From Rhizobacter sp. (GTDB lineage: Bacteria; Pseudomonadota; Gammaproteobacteria; Burkholderiales; Burkholderiaceae_C), in contig JACMKJ010000489.1 of assembly GCA_014380155.1 (NCBI GenBank), positions 1-12,179 of the forward strand: a DNA stretch of 12,179 nt, read 5' to 3'. Position 1 is the stretch's first letter. Each line of letters opens with the position of its first letter. Positions 1 to 6,995 of this stretch are shown piece by piece. A program made the position numbers and the translations under genes. A model generated the notes under the pieces. It was not told where the DNA came from. It worked only from the letters and a program-made list of their open reading frames with translations, and ran no database searches.

Positions 1-654
1 CAGTTCAACGACATCCGCACCACGCTGCAGGCGCTGATCGCGATCTACGACAACTGCAACTCGCTGCACACGAATGCCTTCGACGAGGCCATCACCACGC
101 CCACCGAAGACAGCGTGCGCCGCGCGATGGCCATCCAGCTCATCATCAACCGCGAGTGGGGCCTGGCGAAAAACGAGAACCCCAACCAGGGCGCTTTCAT
201 CATCGACGAGCTGACCGAGCTGGTCGAAGAGGCGGTGCTGAAGGAGTTCGAGAAGATCGCCGAGCGCGGCGGTGTGCTGGGTGCGATGGAAACCGGCTAC
301 CAGCGTGGCCAGATCCAGGAAGAGAGCATGAACTACGAGATGCTCAAGCACACCGGCGAGTTGCCCCTGATCGGCGTCAACACCTTCCGCAACCCGCATG
401 GCGACCCAGTGCCCGATCACATCGAGCTGGCACGCTCGACCGATGCTGAAAAGCAGTCGCAGCTCCAGCGCCTGGCTGCGTTCCACGCCGCGCATGCTCA
501 CGAGTCACCCGCCATGCTGCAACGCCTGCAACAAGCCGTGATCGACAACCGCAACGTGTTCGAGGTGCTGATGGACGCGGTGCGGGTGTGTTCGCTCGGG
601 CAGATCACGAATGCGCTGTTCGAGGTGGGTGGCCAATACCGGCGCAGCATGTAG
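1..654 (+). CDS. icmF: Fused isobutyryl-CoA mutase IcmF, C-terminal 217 codons (5' end outside window)
   Basis: This is the C-terminal part of the substrate-binding barrel of a cobalamin-dependent acyl-CoA mutase. The reading frame is open from base 1 and ends in TAG at 652-654. The segments LHTNAFDEAITTPTEDSVRR, INREWGLAKNENPNQGAF and ERGGVLGAMETGYQRG match the methylmalonyl-CoA mutase superfamily. The NENPNQG stretch and the ending after the GVNTFRNP segment fit the fused type IcmF, in which the B12 domain and a MeaI-type G-protein chaperone lie at the N-terminus. Known IcmF proteins interconvert isobutyryl-CoA and n-butyryl-CoA, and some also act on pivalyl-CoA or isovaleryl-CoA, in the cytoplasm. 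The N-terminal B12 and GTPase domains are off the window, so an ordinary methylmalonyl-CoA mutase large subunit cannot be fully excluded. The stop is followed within four bases by a long palindrome. Confidence 0.86.
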   Translation, partial: QFNDIRTTLQALIAIYDNCNSLHTNAFDEAITTPTEDSVRRAMAIQLIINREWGLAKNENPNQGAFIIDELTELVEEAVLKEFEKIAERGGVLGAMETGYQRGQIQEESMNYEMLKHTGELPLIGVNTFRNPHGDPVPDHIELARSTDAEKQSQLQRLAAFHAAHAHESPAMLQRLQQAVIDNRNVFEVLMDAVRVCSLGQITNALFEVGGQYRRSM

Positions 655-658
655 TCTG

Positions 659-699
659 ATCCACGCATTTTGAGCGGTCACCGCTCAAAATGCGTGGAT
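659..699. repeat. 41-base near-perfect palindrome just after icmF
   Basis: The left arm at 659-678 (ATCCACGCATTTTGAGCGGT) is exactly complementary to the right arm at 680-699, with a single C at 679 between them. Pairing stops at the next base pair (G658 against G700). As RNA this would fold into a 17-18 bp stem with a minimal loop. It begins four bases after the icmF stop, so it could protect or end that transcript. There is no T-tract after it, however, and the T-run lies inside the left arm, so it is not a canonical Rho-independent terminator. Two head-to-head insertion-sequence ends, a small palindromic repeat element or an operator are alternatives. No second copy was seen in the window. 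Confidence 0.9.
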
Positions 700-1045
700 G
701 CCTTGCTGGCGACCGAATTGCCCTCGGGTTGGCGCCGCTGCAAAAGCCGTGGCTTCGCGCGTGGTTCCGCTGAGCACGCTGGCCCACCTGCACGGGCCGT
801 TGTTCAACGCCTCGCAGCTCGGCTGGAGATCAAGTTCTCCTCCGCACCCAAGCTCATCAGGGGCTTTTGGACCGCCCGCGAAGACCTGCAACTCGACCAC
901 GCTTTCGTCATGGCTCCCGTCGAGACCCGCTAGCCCTTGGCCGACGGTGTCGAGGTGATTCCGGTTCATGCGGTTCGCGATGCGCTGAGGGCTTGAGCCA
1001 TCGTTCTATGCCGTTTCGCCCGCGAAACCGGGGAGAATCCGGCCC
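700..1045. other. Intergenic stretch without a convincing gene
   Basis: About 345 bases between the palindrome and the diguanylate cyclase start. Short open frames exist on both strands (for example plus 698-958 and minus 685-969), but they overlap each other, lack a plausible ribosome binding site and show no recognisable domain. A short in-frame end, reading about LADGVEVIPVHAVRDALRA and stopping at 994-996, has a natural-looking composition but is cut off upstream by an in-frame TAG at 931. It may be the eroded end of a former gene. The promoter for the downstream cyclase should lie here, but no good -35/-10 pair was identified. Confidence 0.5.
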
Positions 1046-2872
1046 ATGAAGCCGCCGCCAGACACCTCTCCCGCCCTGGCCCAGGCGCGCCGTGCGTGGA
1101 AGTTGCTCTACCGCGACTCCCAGCGCTGCATCGCGCTGGCCGATCAGGCGCTGGCACGCGCCCGGGAAAGCAGCGACACGGCCGCCGAGGGTTGGGCCCG
1201 CCTGGTGCGCGGCTTCCACCTCATGTGGTACTCGACGCCGCAGACTTCGGCCCACGAGCTGTCATTGGCACAGGGCTGCTTTGCCACCACGCAGGACCGC
1301 GCCGGCCACCTGCTGGCTGAGGTGGGCATTGCGCGTTGCCTCTGGCGCGAGGCGAAATTCCGCGAATCGCTGGAACGCGTGCTCCCGCTGCGCGGCGAGG
1401 GCCTGAGCGTTCTCAAGCGCGACGAACTGGGCATGCTGCTCAACGTGATCGCCGGCTGCTACTCGTCGCTGGGGGTATCGGAGCAGGCCTTTGCCTACAT
1501 GTACCAGGCGCTGCATGAGGCGCGGCCCGTGCGAGGCAATGGCTTCGAGGTGGTGCTGTACTGCAACCTGGCGCACGAGCTGATCCAGCTCGGCGAGCAC
1601 CAGCAGGCGCTGAGCTACATCGAGGAAGGCATTGCACGCGGCTCGCAGCTGAACAACGCGCGCCTGATGAGCGTGCTGCAGATCAACCGCGTGCATTGCC
1701 TGACCGACCTCGGCCGTGCCCAGGAGGCGCTGCCTGACATCCATCGCCTCTTGCAGCTACCGGCCGACGAGAGCGGGCGCGGCAGCACCAATGCCAACTT
1801 CGAGAGCATGGGGCTGGCGGCCTTGCGCGCCGGCGACCTGGCGCTCGGCCGACAGCTGGTCGAGCGCGCCCGCGACGAAGACCATGGCGTGATGGTCCCC
1901 GACGAGCGCATCACGCTGGCGGTGGCCACTGCCGAGATCCTGCGCGCAAACGGGCACCTGCCCGAGGCCGTAGCACTGCTGACACAAGCTCAACCGACCC
2001 TTATGGACGCCGAGCAGGACGGCTTGAGCCTGCGTGTGCACTGCCTGTTCCACCACGCCCTGGCCGACATGCAGGAGCACCTGGGAAACACCGCTGATGC
2101 GCTGGCCGCCTTGCGAGCCTGGCAGCGCTGCCAGCTCGAGCGTGGCAACCAGGCGTCTCGCGCACGCTACCAGGCGGCGTCACTGCAGACCGAGCTGCGC
2201 CGCCTGCAACACAACCTCGATGAGATCGAAGCCCGCCGCCTGGCCACCGAGCGAGCCCGCGCCGAGCTGGAGGCCATCAACCTGCAGTTGTCGCAAAAGA
2301 TCGACGAAGTGCAGGCGCTGCAGACTGAGCTGGAGAAGCAGGCCACCCGCGACTTTCTCACCGGCCTGTTCAACCGCCGCCACCTCAACGACGTGCTGCC
2401 GCAGATGCTGGCGCAGGCACGGCGCGAGCAGCAGCCGATGGCGGTGGCCATCATCGACCTCGATCACTTCACGGCCGTCAACGACCGCCACGGCCACGTG
2501 GCCGGCGACACGCTGCTCGCCTCGTTCGGCTCGCTGCTGAATGAAAACACGCGCCAGAGTGACCTGGCGTTCCGCTTCGGCGGCGAAGAGTTCTGCCTGC
2601 TGATGCCGGGCAGCGGCGCCTTTGAGGCGCAGCGCAAGGTGCTGGGCCTGTTGCAGGCATGGCGGCGCAAGGGCTTCCATTTCGAAACCGGCTCGCTCAC
2701 GGCGAACACGTTTTCTGCCGGCGTGGCCGACTCCGTCACCACCCAGCAAGGGCGCGAGTCGATGGAAAACCTGCTCAAGGCCGCCGACGACCGCCTGCTG
2801 GTGGCCAAGCGCAACGGGCGCAACCAGGTGCTGTGGGCCGACGAGGCCGCTCCCGAGTTCGAACGGTCCTAG
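1046..2872 (+). CDS. Diguanylate cyclase with TPR-like sensor region and GGEEF domain
   Basis: Makes cyclic di-GMP from two GTP, the second messenger that controls biofilm, motility and adhesion. The 608-residue protein has no signal peptide or membrane segment, so it should be cytoplasmic. Residues about 20-370 form helical TPR-like repeats (for instance around 172-196 and 213-236), a likely protein-binding sensor region. Residues about 375-432 are a charged heptad-like coiled coil that could drive dimerisation. The GGDEF domain starts at DFLTGLFNRR (D436), with metal-binding IDLDHF (D471), the active-site loop GGEEF at 512-516 and an inhibitory I-site RQSD at 503-506, five residues before GGEEF. 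The usual lysine of the FKxxND segment is threonine here (T476). The set looks catalytically competent and open to product inhibition. The ATG at 1046 is preceded by GGGGAG at 1030-1035. It stands alone, with no phosphodiesterase or partner gene beside it. Confidence 0.93.
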   Translation: MKPPPDTSPALAQARRAWKLLYRDSQRCIALADQALARARESSDTAAEGWARLVRGFHLMWYSTPQTSAHELSLAQGCFATTQDRAGHLLAEVGIARCLWREAKFRESLERVLPLRGEGLSVLKRDELGMLLNVIAGCYSSLGVSEQAFAYMYQALHEARPVRGNGFEVVLYCNLAHELIQLGEHQQALSYIEEGIARGSQLNNARLMSVLQINRVHCLTDLGRAQEALPDIHRLLQLPADESGRGSTNANFESMGLAALRAGDLALGRQLVERARDEDHGVMVPDERITLAVATAEILRANGHLPEAVALLTQAQPTLMDAEQDGLSLRVHCLFHHALADMQEHLGNTADALAALRAWQRCQLERGNQASRARYQAASLQTELRRLQHNLDEIEARRLATERARAELEAINLQLSQKIDEVQALQTELEKQATRDFLTGLFNRRHLNDVLPQMLAQARREQQPMAVAIIDLDHFTAVNDRHGHVAGDTLLASFGSLLNENTRQSDLAFRFGGEEFCLLMPGSGAFEAQRKVLGLLQAWRRKGFHFETGSLTANTFSAGVADSVTTQQGRESMENLLKAADDRLLVAKRNGRNQVLWADEAAPEFERS

Positions 2873-2886
2873 TTAGAGCCACTGCC

Positions 2887-2902
2887 GGCAGCGTTTGCTG
2901 CC
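2887..2902 (+). terminator. Weak hairpin after the diguanylate cyclase gene
   Basis: GGCAGC at 2887-2892 pairs with GCTGCC at 2897-2902 around a four-base GTTT loop, 14 bases after the cyclase stop. There is no T-tract directly downstream, so it is at best a weak or Rho-assisted end or an mRNA-stabilising stem. Confidence 0.35.
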
Positions 2903-3066
2903 TTGCACAAGAGATCTGCGAGAGACAATTTTTCGCACACTCGTCTCTTTAATCCATCAGATTCGGGTTTCACTGGCGTTTTCCCTCATCGTTTTGTCAT
3001 CTCCATGCTTAATATTTGCACGGATGTGCGTTTGTGCGGCTTGTCAATCCAATCAGGAGAGAACCA
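2903..3066 (+). promoter_or_regulatory. AT-richer leader and promoter region of the GMC operon
   Basis: This stretch is clearly richer in A and T than the surrounding genes, as expected for the promoter of the next operon. A possible -10 hexamer TAATAT lies at 3010-3015, but no good -35 lies at standard spacing. Two overlapping stems compete: TGCGA 2917-2921 with TCGCA 2933-2937, and AGAGAC 2921-2926 with GTCTCT 2943-2948. The ribosome binding site AGGAGAG at 3055-3061 is strong and fixes the start of the next gene at 3067. The exact transcription start cannot be set from sequence. Confidence 0.4.
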
Positions 3067-3585
3067 ATGATCAAACGAAGAGACCTATTGGCCACAGGCG
3101 TGGCCGGTGGTACCGCGCTGGCGCTGGGAGGCTTTGGCCAGGGCGAAGCGCAAGCGCAGGTCGTGCCGCCCGTCTCGGCACTCGATGCGGCCTCGCTCGC
3201 CATCGTGCGTGTGTGGGTTCCGGTGATTCTGGGCAACAGCGTGTTGCCCGCCGATGCCACCGCCCGCCAGGCCTCGATCAACCTGACCGCTCAGCGCGCC
3301 GGCGAGATCGTCAGCAACTACCCGCCGATCAACCAGGCCAGCATCGTGGGCCTGTTCAACGCCCTCAAGGCCGGCCCGACGATGTTCAACCCCGCCTTCC
3401 CGGCCACCTGGGAAGCCATGCCGCCCACGCTGCTGGCCGCCCTGCTCGACGGCCTGCGTGTGAGCCAAGTCGCCAGCCAGCGCTCGATCTTCAGCGCGTT
3501 CATGGGTCTCATCCCCAACGCGTTCTATTCGAATCCGACCCACTGGCCAGGCATCGGTTACGCCGGCCCGCCGACGTTCGCTTAA
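3067..3585 (+). CDS. Tat-exported small subunit of a GMC-type flavin dehydrogenase
   Basis: A 172-residue protein beginning with a twin-arginine signal: K3-R4-R5-D6-L7-L8, a glycine/alanine-rich hydrophobic stretch to about residue 22 and a likely signal peptidase site after A28-Q29-A30. The mature part is helical and ends with a segment around YSNPTHWPGIGYAGPP. This resembles the gamma subunits of FAD-dependent sugar and alcohol dehydrogenases, which are small Tat-signal proteins that bind the flavoprotein and carry it across the inner membrane by hitchhiking. The start at 3067 is chosen over an in-frame ATG at 3016 because AGGAGAG lies just before it and because it places the RR motif properly. 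The GMC gene starts 15 bases after the stop, so the two are almost certainly co-transcribed. The role as export chaperone and small subunit is inferred from context and the C-terminal motif. Confidence 0.82.
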   Translation: MIKRRDLLATGVAGGTALALGGFGQGEAQAQVVPPVSALDAASLAIVRVWVPVILGNSVLPADATARQASINLTAQRAGEIVSNYPPINQASIVGLFNALKAGPTMFNPAFPATWEAMPPTLLAALLDGLRVSQVASQRSIFSAFMGLIPNAFYSNPTHWPGIGYAGPPTFA

Positions 3586-3600
3586 AGAGGCAGATCACCC

Positions 3601-5274
3601 ATGGCAACCATTCCCCAAATCATCCCCAAGCCGACCAGGAAGCCCATCGACCCCTGGGTCGTCGGCAAGCGCGCCGGCTGGAAAGTCATCGACGCCTCCA
3701 CCCTGACCGCTGACCGGACAGTCACTTTCGACGTCGCCATCATCGGCACCGGCGCAGGCGGTGGCATCACCGCTGAAATGCTGGCGGCAGCCGGCCTCAA
3801 GGTGGTGCTGATCGAAGAAGGCCCGCTGAAGTCGTCGAGCGACTTCAACATGAAGGAGTCAGAGGCCTACCCGCAGATGTACCAGGAGAACCTGGCGCGT
3901 CGCACGCTGGATGGCGGCGTCGGCGTCCTGCAAGGGCGCACCGTCGGTGGCGGCACCACCGTGAACTGGGCCACCAGCTTCCGCACGTCGCCACAGGTGC
4001 TTGAGCACTGGCAGCGCATCTATGGCCTGACCGAGTACACCCAGGCCAAGATGGCCCCGTGGTTCGCCGCCGTTGAAAAGCGCCTGAGCATCAGGCCCTG
4101 GGGCGGTGAGATCAATGGCAACAACGCCATCCTGTCGACGGGCCCGTCGCGGCTGGGCCTGAGCTGGAACACCATCTCGCCCAACGTCAAGGGCTGCGCG
4201 GCGCTCGGCTACTGCGGCCTGGGTTGCCCGATCAACGCCAAGATGTCGATGCTGGTCACCACCCTGCCCGTCGCCCTGACGCTGGGAGCCACCCTCTACA
4301 CCCGCTTGCGCGCACAGACCTACACCTTCAACACCGCCAAGACCGCCATCACCGGGATCGTCTGCGACGCGCTGGATCCGGCAGGTCTCAAGCCCAGCGG
4401 CCGCAAGGTCACGATCAAGGCCAGGCACTACGTGCAAGCCACCAGCGCCATCAACGGCCCCGCGCTGCTGATGCGTTCGGGCGCGCCCGATCCGCACGGC
4501 ACGCTGGGCAAGCGCACCTTCCTGCACCCGAGCGCCTCGGTCGGTGGCCTGTACGAGCGTGACATCGCCGCGCACGCCGGCCTGCCGCAGTCGATCTACT
4601 CAGACCACTACCTGGACAACGTGCCGCTCACCGGCACGCCAGGCTGGAAGCTGGAAGTGGCTCCGCTGCACCCGGTGCTGGTGGCCGGTGGGCCGACCTA
4701 CTTCGGCGAGCAGCACGCCACGCTGATGAAGAACTTCAACAAGTACGGCGTCACGATCTCGTTCGTGCGTGACGGCTTCAATGCAGACAGCGTGGGCGGC
4801 ACGGTGCAGTTGCGTGCCGATGGTTCGCCAGTCCTCGACTACCCGCTCAGCGCCTCGGTGCTGGAGTCGATTCGCCAGTCGATCAAGTCACAGGGCGCGG
4901 TGCATTTCGCTGCTGGCGCATCGCGTGTCTTCATCGGCCACATCGACGCCGCCACGCAGGGCTTCACCGACAACGCCTCGTTCCAGGCCGCGGCCGACGC
5001 CCTGTCCATGGTCTCCGGCCGTGTGCGCCTGAACTCGGCACACCAGATGGGCGGCTGTGGCATGTCGGCCGACCCGACCAAGGGCGTGGTCAACCCGAAC
5101 GGTCGCCACCACCAAGTGAGCAACCTGTCGGTGCACGACGCGTCGGTGTTCCCGACCAGCCTGGGCCTCAACCCACAAGAGACGATCTTCGCCATGTCGG
5201 CCCGCAACACGGCCAAGTTGGCGCTGGACATCTTCCGCTTGAGGAACTGCGAGTTGACGGCCGAGCCCGACTGA
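3601..5274 (+). CDS. GMC-family FAD-dependent oxidoreductase (large subunit)
   Basis: A 557-residue flavoprotein that oxidises an alcohol, sugar or similar hydroxyl group. The N-terminal Rossmann dinucleotide-binding motif GTGAGG is at 49-54, followed by an acidic strand end (VVLIEEGP). A second FAD-contacting segment, GGGTTVNW, is at 116-123. The C-terminal catalytic region has the pair H481 (in NSAHQMGGCGM) and N524 (in GLNPQET), which fits the His-His/Asn arrangement of GMC enzymes. Cysteines C199, C205 and C209 in KGCAALGYCGLGCPIN resemble the cysteine cluster of bacterial FAD-dependent glucose/sorbitol dehydrogenases and long-chain alcohol oxidases; in the former it binds an iron-sulfur cluster. 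There is no signal peptide, so export would depend on the Tat-signal partner just upstream. No cytochrome c subunit gene follows, so the electron acceptor is unknown. The substrate cannot be assigned. A Rho-independent terminator closes the operon. Confidence 0.92.
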   Translation: MATIPQIIPKPTRKPIDPWVVGKRAGWKVIDASTLTADRTVTFDVAIIGTGAGGGITAEMLAAAGLKVVLIEEGPLKSSSDFNMKESEAYPQMYQENLARRTLDGGVGVLQGRTVGGGTTVNWATSFRTSPQVLEHWQRIYGLTEYTQAKMAPWFAAVEKRLSIRPWGGEINGNNAILSTGPSRLGLSWNTISPNVKGCAALGYCGLGCPINAKMSMLVTTLPVALTLGATLYTRLRAQTYTFNTAKTAITGIVCDALDPAGLKPSGRKVTIKARHYVQATSAINGPALLMRSGAPDPHGTLGKRTFLHPSASVGGLYERDIAAHAGLPQSIYSDHYLDNVPLTGTPGWKLEVAPLHPVLVAGGPTYFGEQHATLMKNFNKYGVTISFVRDGFNADSVGGTVQLRADGSPVLDYPLSASVLESIRQSIKSQGAVHFAAGASRVFIGHIDAATQGFTDNASFQAAADALSMVSGRVRLNSAHQMGGCGMSADPTKGVVNPNGRHHQVSNLSVHDASVFPTSLGLNPQETIFAMSARNTAKLALDIFRLRNCELTAEPD

Positions 5275-5302
5275 TTTTCCGGGGCGCTGCTGCCTCACCT
5301 TC

Positions 5303-5332
5303 AGCCCGGGCCTCCAGCCCGGGCTTTTTTTT
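5303..5332 (+). terminator. Strong Rho-independent terminator of the GMC operon
   Basis: A nine-base GC-rich stem, AGCCCGGGC at 5303-5311 with GCCCGGGCT at 5317-5325, encloses a five-base loop and is followed by eight T residues (5325-5332). It lies 28 bases after the GMC stop. The stop codon of the opposing lysR gene begins inside the T-run, so the two transcripts converge. The minus strand has no T-run on its own 3' side of the stem, so termination is predicted only for the plus strand. Confidence 0.93.
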
Positions 5333-6276
5333 CATGGGGGGTCGGGCCAGACCAGGCGGCCGTTGAGCACCGGCTGCGCGCGCAGGCGCTCGAGTGCAAA
5401 GTCGATGAAGCTGCGCACCTTGGCCGACGCCTTGCGCCCTTCGGCGTAGACCAGCTGCACCGGAATCGGCGGCGGCTCGTGGTCGGCCATCACCACCTGC
5501 AGGCGCCCGGCCAGCACATCGCCCGCCACCTGGTACGACAAGGCCCGCGCCAGACCGTGGCCCGCCAGCGCGGCTGCGATCGCCATCTCACCGGCGTTGG
5601 TCACCATCTGCATCTGCGGGTGGGCGGTCTCACCTGCGCTTGAGCTGCCGTTTCCCGGCGGGTAAAACACCCAGGCCGCGCTGACCGCACCGTGCTGCGA
5701 AAACCCCATGCCACGGTGCTGCGCCAGATCGGCCGGCGTGCGCGGCACACCGTGTTCGGCCAGGTACTGCGCAGACGCCACCACCACACGGCGCACATGG
5801 CCCGCACGCACGGCGGTGAGGCCTGAGTCGGGCAGATGGGCGATGCGCACGGCCACGTCGAAACCTTCGTCGAGCAGGTGCACGATCTGGTCGCTGAAAA
5901 AAGTGCGCGACCTGAGCTGCGGCTGCTGCGCCATGAAGTCCAGCAGCACCGGCGCCACGTGCAGGCGCCCGAACATCACCGGGGCCGTGATCGACAACAC
6001 GCCCTGCGGCACGCTGTGGGCACCACTCGCCGACGCCTCGGCGTCATCGATCTCGGCCAGGATGCGTTTGCAATCGGCATGGAAGCGCGCACCGGCCTCG
6101 GTGAGCGCAACGCTGCGCGTGCTGCGTCGCAGGAGCTGCGCGCCCACACGCAACTCAAGCGCCGCGATGGCGCGTGTCACCGCCGGCGGCGACAGGCCGA
6201 GCCCACGTGCGGCGGGTGCAAAACCGCGTGCATCGGCCACGGCCACAAAGATGCGCATGCCTTCGAGCTTGTCCAT
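5332..6276 (-). CDS. LysR-family transcriptional regulator
   Basis: A 314-residue regulator of the usual LysR length. The N-terminal winged helix-turn-helix runs from about residue 5 to 65, with the recognition region GFAPAARGLGLSPPAVTRAI (18-37) and the typical RRSTRSVALTEAGARF wing segment. The rest is a periplasmic-binding-protein-like effector domain with segments such as FFSDQIVHLLDEGFDVAVRI, typical of LysR proteins of the CrgA/DsdC-like subfamily. The start at 6276 gives MDKLEGMRIF and has AGAGGA about ten bases upstream. A longer in-frame start at 6450 would add a glycine/arginine-rich stretch not seen in the family and would run into the divergent gene, so it is rejected. It is divergent from the GST/PNPOx pair and most likely controls it and itself. 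The effector is unknown. Confidence 0.92.
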   Translation of the reverse strand: MDKLEGMRIFVAVADARGFAPAARGLGLSPPAVTRAIAALELRVGAQLLRRSTRSVALTEAGARFHADCKRILAEIDDAEASASGAHSVPQGVLSITAPVMFGRLHVAPVLLDFMAQQPQLRSRTFFSDQIVHLLDEGFDVAVRIAHLPDSGLTAVRAGHVRRVVVASAQYLAEHGVPRTPADLAQHRGMGFSQHGAVSAAWVFYPPGNGSSSAGETAHPQMQMVTNAGEMAIAAALAGHGLARALSYQVAGDVLAGRLQVVMADHEPPPIPVQLVYAEGRKASAKVRSFIDFALERLRAQPVLNGRLVWPDPP

Positions 6277-6280
6277 CGCG

Positions 6281-6301
6281 TCATTCCTCTGCGCGAAATG
6301 A
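6281..6301. promoter_or_regulatory. Candidate LysR-type binding box (T-N11-A dyad)
   Basis: TCATT at 6281-6285 and AATGA at 6297-6301 form a perfect five-base dyad separated by eleven bases, giving the T-N11-A pattern typical of LysR regulators. It lies in the short lysR-gst divergent region and covers the lysR ribosome binding site, which would suit autoregulation. Such a short motif can occur by chance. Confidence 0.45.
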
Positions 6302-6380
6302 TCAAGTGCGCGCTGCGGGGATTCTGCTTCGGTCCGGCGCTGGCTAAGGTTCACCCCATCGCAACCCCCACCGCAACGCC

Positions 6381-6995
6381 ATGCACACGATCCGCCTCTA
6401 CCACCACCCCATCTCGGGCCACGCCCACCGCGTGCGCCTGTTTCTCTCACTGCTCGGACTGCCGTTTGAGGCGATCGAGGTCAACCTGTTGAAGGGCGAA
6501 CAGAAGCGCCCGGAGTACCTGGCGATGAACCCCTTCGGCCAGGTGCCGGTGATCCAGGACGGCGCACTCACGCTCGCCGACAGCAACGCCATCCTCACCT
6601 ACCTGGCGCTGCGCTACGACACGAGCGGCCAGTGGTTGCCGCGCGACCCGGTCGGCGCCGCGCTGGTGCAACGCTGGCTCTCGCAGGCTGCAGGTTCGCT
6701 GGTCAACGGCCCCGGCAACGCACGCGTCAACGTGCTCTTTCAACGCCCGCAAGACCCGCGCTGCGCTGACATCGCAGCCAACTTGTTCAAGCGCGTGGAC
6801 GATCACCTCGCCACGCAGGCTTACCTCGTGGGTGAGCAGCCGACCATCGCCGACATCGCCATGTACGCCTACACCGCACACGCGCCAGAAGGTGGTGTGT
6901 CGCTGCAAGCCTATGCCCACCTGCGCGCCTGGTTGCAGCGCATCGAAGCCCTGCCCGGTTTTGTTGGCATGGTGCGCAGCCCGGCCTTGGTATGA
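6381..6995 (+). CDS. Glutathione S-transferase family protein
   Basis: A 204-residue cytoplasmic protein of normal GST length. The N-terminal thioredoxin-like domain (about 1-78) begins IRLYHHPISGHAHRVRLFL, with S12 a candidate for glutathione thiolate activation. It has the NPFGQVPVI segment with the cis-proline P56 and the glutathione-binding ADSNAI motif (66-71). The helical C-terminal domain carries the ADIAMYAYTA hydrophobic-staple region. It probably conjugates or reduces an electrophilic compound with glutathione; the substrate is unknown. The start at 6381 is the first ATG of the frame that preserves the beta-1 strand; no clear Shine-Dalgarno precedes it. The stop overlaps the start of the next gene by four bases (ATGA), indicating translational coupling. 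The divergent LysR gene is the likely regulator. Confidence 0.92.
   Translation: MHTIRLYHHPISGHAHRVRLFLSLLGLPFEAIEVNLLKGEQKRPEYLAMNPFGQVPVIQDGALTLADSNAILTYLALRYDTSGQWLPRDPVGAALVQRWLSQAAGSLVNGPGNARVNVLFQRPQDPRCADIAANLFKRVDDHLATQAYLVGEQPTIADIAMYAYTAHAPEGGVSLQAYAHLRAWLQRIEALPGFVGMVRSPALV

Noticed and set aside
659..699. Calling the palindrome a Rho-independent terminator
   Set aside because: No T-run follows the right arm, and the T-run sits inside the left arm, so it is listed as a repeat instead.
670..969. Small open frames on both strands after the palindrome as genes
   Set aside because: They begin inside the palindrome or lack a binding site, overlap one another on both strands, and resemble no family I can recognise.
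2895..3713. A 272-codon plus-strand open frame crossing the gap and the small-subunit gene
   Set aside because: It overlaps, in another frame, the small subunit with its clear Tat signal and ribosome binding site, and its Arg/Gln/Pro-rich translation has no domain.
6277..6450. N-terminal extension of the LysR regulator to 6450
   Set aside because: It would add 58 glycine/arginine-rich residues and overlap the divergent GST gene, while the ATG at 6276 gives the canonical LysR N-terminus with AGAGGA upstream.
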